Source of the DNA: a virus
IMG/VR virus record: IMGVR_UViG_3300017767_003284
Span: 1 to 32,465 of that record
DNA length: 32,465 nucleotides
Reading direction: 5' to 3' (one strand)
The position numbers and the translations under genes are program-made. Positions within the stretch are counted from its first letter, which is position 1, and each line of letters begins with the position of its first letter. Of this stretch, positions 30,301-32,465 are shown piece by piece. The notes beneath the pieces are model-generated. The model did not search any database. It worked only from the letters and a program-made list of their open reading frames with translations, and was not told the DNA's origin.

Positions 30301-31315
30301 GCCTTAGGTCAGCATTGGAACTGGTTGATATTATGTTGTCGTTGAACGTTAGGTTGTCTACCGTAATGGAATCCGCAAATGATGTGGCACCGGAAACTGT
30401 CATCGAACCAAATGTGGTTAGGCCTGATACGTCCAGTGTTCCTGTTGTGCTTAGGTTGTCATCTCCAAAACTTATGGCGCCTGTGGAGTCTGTAATTGAA
30501 CCACTGCCTGCTGTCAAGGTACTACCGATTGCCATTGAGGTAGCACTTGTTGAAAGATTCTCGTTGCCAAAACTTATGGCTCCTGATGAATCATTTATTA
30601 TTCCGTTGAGAAAGTCTAAGTTACCAAATTGCGAACCTGTTGCGGCTGACAAAGTTCCTGTTGTGGACAAGTTTTCGTTTCCGAAATCAATTGATCCACC
30701 CAAATAGTTTACGATTTGTCCATCTTGTAAATCAAGATTACCAAATTGTGAACCTGATCCTGCTGACAGTGTTCCGGTTGATGTTAGGTTTTCATTTCCA
30801 AAACTTATGGCGCCAGATGAGTCAGTGATTGATCCGTTTCCTAGTGTGAGATTTCCGATTACTGTTCCAGTGGCAAACGTCTGTGCACCACTAAAAGTAA
30901 AGCCATCCTCAACATTGAAGTCTCCATCGACTATCACATTCTCATTGATGTTAACCGATGAGGAATCGTCTGAACTTATAGTTGTGCCACCAAATCCTAG
31001 TCCGGCTATGGTCACACGACCGGATCCAGCGGCCCTAATTTTAATGTCATCATTGGTGTTTAGGACTTCTATATTGTTGTCGTTGAATCTTATAGCTGGA
31101 AATAAAACTGTGCCTGTGCCTGATGGATGAACATTTATGTCGGCGTTTGACAGCCTGGATGTGATATTGTTACCAAAGAACTTAATGTCTGCATCCACTG
31201 CCGCTTTCGCGAATAGTTCTACAAAATTATTGTTTATCTTGTTTCCGGCTTCATACAGCGAATCACCGTCACCGCTATTGGCATTTACACCTACATCTAT
31301 TACCTGTTGAGTCAT
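27305..31315 (-). CDS. Giant fibre-like protein with duplicated C-terminal domains (1336 aa)
   Basis: The N-terminal module VIDVGVNANSGDGDSLYEAG (5-24) and KINNNFVELF (26-35) is followed by the shared NTNDDIKI and SSVNINENVIVDG modules. The GxISFGNENLSTTG repeat region is at about 161-292, with one degenerate copy. The C-terminal half is built from two domain types. Type A (SKYDSAFYIAL ... FFRIGLGDNDSSG) lies at about 528-637 and 801-903. Type B (FRGAKYFISI ... VHDGSDAFI ... VRLRG) lies at about 663-753, 930-1022, 1047-1131, 1143-1231 and 1246-1335. The order is A-B-A-B-B-B-B. It is probably a long tail or host-recognition fibre. A weak late-type element (ACTAAATA) lies 9 nt before the ATG. 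Confidence 0.85.
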   Translation of the reverse strand: MTQQVIDVGVNANSGDGDSLYEAGNKINNNFVELFAKAAVDADIKFFGNNITSRLSNADINVHPSGTGTVLFPAIRFNDNNIEVLNTNDDIKIRAAGSGRVTIAGLGFGGTTISSDDSSSVNINENVIVDGDFNVEDGFTFSGAQTFATGTVIGNLTLGNGSITDSSGAISFGNENLTSTGTLSAGSGSQFGNLDLQDGQIVNYLGGSIDFGNENLSTTGTLSAATGSQFGNLDFLNGIINDSSGAISFGNENLSTSATSMAIGSTLTAGSGSITDSTGAISFGDDNLSTTGTLDVSGLTTFGSMTVSGATSFADSITVDNLTFNDNIISTSSNADLRLTPGGTGVVNMSNLTIDSSLSFKDNVLKVTTSNADLDLAGSGTGSVLVNGIDLNAGTIDNVVIGANEPAAGAFTQPISYSTLVIPNKITFSGNTMSTNRTNDNLEFEASGSGKVVVNDLALPNADGQTGQFIQTDGSGNLSFVGVSISFSESTIQDAKNTVGNTSEVVLDANLSTGENESITADTSMINDWASSKYDSAFYIALSRVEEADSSIEFQMQKHILARGTDDGSTFDSFSGSSQIIRTSAAEEVQLSSDIRTASDKVRLLGAGGKLADGSTNSAINTLHFFRIGLGDNDSSGTQAGSSTFTQQQTLLVADLDSAAANIDTFSASSFRGAKYFISINNTTTNEVESTEILLVHDGSDAFINEYNTIISNAEASPLATFTADISGGNVRLRGANGTAGTCRITMYRILLSDSESARSGTPISIVGATDIGQITTTAVDHVTTSQTSRQGFETEEVVDEFASTKYDSAFYLALAKDMTDGRLAFHKYSVLHGTSDDSSIEAFVTDSGVVRSEEFDVVTANVDVQEGTNNVRLKLTGINDGSTTLFNFVNHYRIGLGDDDSTGYSGEESALATVEINTDVDSASEAIDTFAHADHRGAKYFVSVKNASGGEVMNTELLVVHNGSAAFITSYNEHSSGNTGAASTDVLCSFTAAIDGSNVVVSAAGLQTNLRIHLYRILLADDQSASTGTNVNVINAKTVSSSATLIDSFNTSTYAAAHYIIIGTKSNDSCIMEATVISDGTTASISEGPQVSTEETPMLNLTVNQVSATAVVQASATSGGSTTVNAYRIHIPVPAGTQYTEIDSFAHASTQGAMYVAVTKQDDNKSAIDEFMVVTDGTDAYNLRHGINTDSATSNLVNWTTAVDGTNAVVRASLADSRAQGTINAWQVHLDRGAGNPTNIATLDTFDKTTHRGAFYTVSISDTNSGALGNYETTDVRITHDGTTPYISVFGRVSSTGSDLATLSADISGDNVRLRGEISSSNTHEITVVRRLIKI
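28250..29734 (-). repeat. Duplicated A-B domain pair in the giant fibre
   Basis: Residues about 528-753 and 801-1022 repeat the same two-domain order with clear sequence similarity (SKYDSAFYIALS/TKYDSAFYLALA, FRIGLGDNDS/YRIGLGDDDS, RGAKYF). Confidence 0.75.
30440..30835 (-). repeat. In-frame tandem repeats shared with the 594-aa fibre
   Basis: Four units with the ISFGNENL core lie at residues about 161-292. The second is degenerate (YLGGSIDFGNENL). Confidence 0.8.
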
Positions 31316-31324
31316 ATCAACTAA

Positions 31325-31332
31325 TATTTAGT
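31325..31332 (-). promoter_or_regulatory. Weak late promoter candidate, ACTAAATA
   Basis: ACTAAATA on the minus strand lies 9 nt before the ATG at 31315. It is two bases from the local consensus. Confidence 0.3.
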
Positions 31333-31361
31333 GGTTTTTGTGTGTATGCGTCGAACGGCTA

Positions 31362-32216
31362 TTATCCAGCACTGATCTTTAAAGTCCCAGAGTCGTTGTA
31401 TAGTTGACCTGCGTTTGATGGGTCACTAGTGGGCAGGTTCGCCATTAAAATTACAGCAGGAATCATTTCAATCGCTCCTGTGCCTGTGGCGTCAAGTTGT
31501 AAGTTTGCATTTGAGGCCGATGCAGTGATTAAATTGTCGGTGATGCTGATCCCACCGTCTATGTCCAAACTTCCTGTGACTTTTGCTCCGCCTTGTTGTA
31601 CTCTGAATGCCTCGGCAATTCCACCTGCCACTGTAAAGGTTTGGAAAATTAATTCGTTAGCTGTACCGCTTGTACCGTCAAATAAAATATTGGCACCTGC
31701 TGTGCCGGCCGAACCTACGAAACTTACGCCAGGAACGTTGGCGTTATCTGTTCTTTGAATTTTTACAAACGGTGTGCCGCCTTTTACAAGCAAACTACTA
31801 GCCATCTCAACTTCACCTGTGCCGGATGCAGATATTACTAAATTATCATTTGATCTTGATGCCGTAATTTTGTTGTCTGTTAAATCAATGCCACCGTCAA
31901 CGTCCAAAGTGCCTGATACTTTGATACTACCTGTGCCATTTGCTGTAAGGGTGATATCTGCATTAGTATCTAGTGAGCTTATTGCTGTATTGTTTATTGA
32001 TAATCTATCAATTTCAACGATACCTGTTCCATTTGCAAATATTTTCACATTACCGTTGGTATCTGAATTTGTTAAATTTCCATTTGCTGATGTTGTGGCC
32101 GCTAAATCTGTGTATAGTTCTGAGAAATTGTCATTGGCCTTCGTCATGGCTGTACGTAACGTATCGCCCGTTGCCGCGTTGCCTACTACACCTGTATCTA
32201 TTATTAATCTCGCCAT
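31362..32216 (-). CDS. Fibre-like structural protein (284 aa)
   Basis: The start MARLIIDTGVVGNAATGDTL (1-20) and RTAMTKANDNFSELY (21-35) is the shared module of the fibre family. A longer reading from 32297 would add residues upstream of the late promoter and is rejected. Two similar shaft units (DLTDNKITASRSNDNLVISA and SITDNLITASASNANLQLDA) flank a unique centre (about 150-215). The end NLPTSDPSNAGQLYNDSGTL resembles the C-terminal segment of many marine phage fibre proteins. It is the shortest and first gene of the four-fibre series. A late element lies 13 nt before the ATG. Confidence 0.8.
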   Translation of the reverse strand: MARLIIDTGVVGNAATGDTLRTAMTKANDNFSELYTDLAATTSANGNLTNSDTNGNVKIFANGTGIVEIDRLSINNTAISSLDTNADITLTANGTGSIKVSGTLDVDGGIDLTDNKITASRSNDNLVISASGTGEVEMASSLLVKGGTPFVKIQRTDNANVPGVSFVGSAGTAGANILFDGTSGTANELIFQTFTVAGGIAEAFRVQQGGAKVTGSLDIDGGISITDNLITASASNANLQLDATGTGAIEMIPAVILMANLPTSDPSNAGQLYNDSGTLKISAG

Positions 32217-32228
32217 AATCTTGTAATC

Positions 32229-32243
32229 GTATTTATTAAATAC
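32229..32243. promoter_or_regulatory. Palindromic, divergent late promoter
   Basis: GTATTTATTAAATAC is a perfect inverted repeat of GTATTTA around one central base. On the minus strand it gives AATAAATA (32230-32237) for the fibre gene. On the plus strand it gives ATTAAATA, ending 5 nt before the ATG at 32248. Confidence 0.6.
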
Positions 32244-32247
32244 ACAT

Positions 32248-32465
32248 ATGTTCATTGAGACGCTCAAGACTATGAGACTGTACGAACGCCAGAGCAAATT
32301 GGGAGTGTATCACACGTTTCACAGGAAAAATACCATTTACGTGTTCAAATGTGATTCATGTGGTGTAACATTTTTGAGACCCAAAGCCAAGGTCGATCCA
32401 GATCGTGCCTCAAACGATTACAAACACGTGTGTTCGTACTGTGATACTAAAAAGTACGCACAGAA
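32248..32465 (+). CDS. Zinc-finger protein (partial, runs off right edge)
   Basis: Seventy-two codons are visible and the frame is open at the window end. The sequence starts MFIETLKTMRLYERQSKLGV and has Cys35-X2-Cys38 (KCDSCG) and Cys62-X2-Cys65 (VCSYCD), a likely single zinc site. The region between them is basic (LRPKAKVDPDRASNDYKH). I recall short proteins with this start in other marine T4-like phages, without a known function. The spacing also resembles the zinc ribs of HNH-type proteins, but no HNH residues are visible in this part. It is the only clear plus-strand gene and shares a palindromic promoter with the fibre gene. Confidence 0.7.
   Translation, partial: MFIETLKTMRLYERQSKLGVYHTFHRKNTIYVFKCDSCGVTFLRPKAKVDPDRASNDYKHVCSYCDTKKYAQ

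Noticed and set aside
32217-32297. Extended N-terminus for the 284-aa fibre gene
   Set aside because: It would put the start upstream of the late promoter and ahead of the conserved fibre N-terminal module.
1-32465. tRNA genes, CRISPR arrays, integrase, transposases and introns
   Set aside because: No T-loop-like sequence with matching stems, no regularly spaced direct repeats outside coding repeats, and no recombinase motifs were seen. This was by eye and a tRNA scan would be decisive.

Overview
The window looks like part of the genome of a marine T4-like myovirus (the Kyanoviridae / pelagiphage-myovirus neighbourhood). The evidence is a T4 gp44-type clamp loader, a gp31-like co-chaperonin, T4-type late promoter elements, several long beta-rich fibre-type proteins and many small overlapping genes. 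Almost everything is on the minus strand, so the biological reading order is from high to low coordinates. The plus strand carries only one partial zinc-finger gene at the right edge and two doubtful small ORFs near 13.5 kb. No photosystem, tRNA, integrase or CRISPR element was seen, and the host cannot be named from this sequence.

Layout in transcription order. 32.2-20.2 kb is a virion-surface region. Four fibre-like genes (RR, QQ, PP, OO by position: 31362-32216, 27305-31315, 25519-27303, 23578-25461) share an N-terminal module, and PP and QQ carry internal repeats. They are followed by a small basic ORF, a putative-Ig-repeat protein (20742-23345) and a short fibre-like protein (20175-20738). 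20.2-18.3 kb holds conserved-looking small phage proteins, including a 173-aa fragment ending in a DnaE-type GRGS motif. 18.3-13.7 kb holds gp31-like, zinc-finger and ParB-like genes, then uvsE, four small stop/start-coupled genes, the gp44 clamp loader, a 2OG-Fe(II) oxygenase-like protein and a hypothetical protein. 13.4-11.6 kb holds two unknowns and a short DegT-type aminotransferase. 11.6-8.0 kb is a lysis-like region: M15 endolysin, Rz-like spanin and partner, membrane proteins, an acyl carrier protein lacking its serine, a staphylococcal-nuclease homologue, DUF1353 and a holin candidate. 7.9-3.3 kb is a dnaJ-def-clpA operon with two unknown genes. 3.3-0 kb holds a structural-type protein, small unknowns and a nucleotidyltransferase-HAD fusion that runs off the left edge.

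Regulation is unusually readable. Four sites are near-perfect sigma70 promoters: TTGACA/TAGACA/TTGACG, a 16-17 bp spacer, then TATAAT or TACAAT. They precede 2681 (small membrane gene), 7933 (dnaJ), 17214 (uvsE) and 18327 (gp31-like). In three of them the -10 box is only 6-7 nt from the ATG, which predicts leaderless mRNA. About ten other genes have an RATAAATA element like the T4 late promoter. These include fibres, endolysin, spanin, DUF1353 and other lysis or structural genes. The two promoter types split the genes cleanly into an early repair/replication/proteostasis class and a late lysis/virion class.

The accessory content centres on protein quality control: gp31-like co-chaperonin, J-domain chaperone, peptide deformylase, and ClpA with a ClpP-docking IGF loop but no ClpP in the window. 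It also includes the serine-less acyl carrier protein. All functional calls were made by reading motifs, with no database search.
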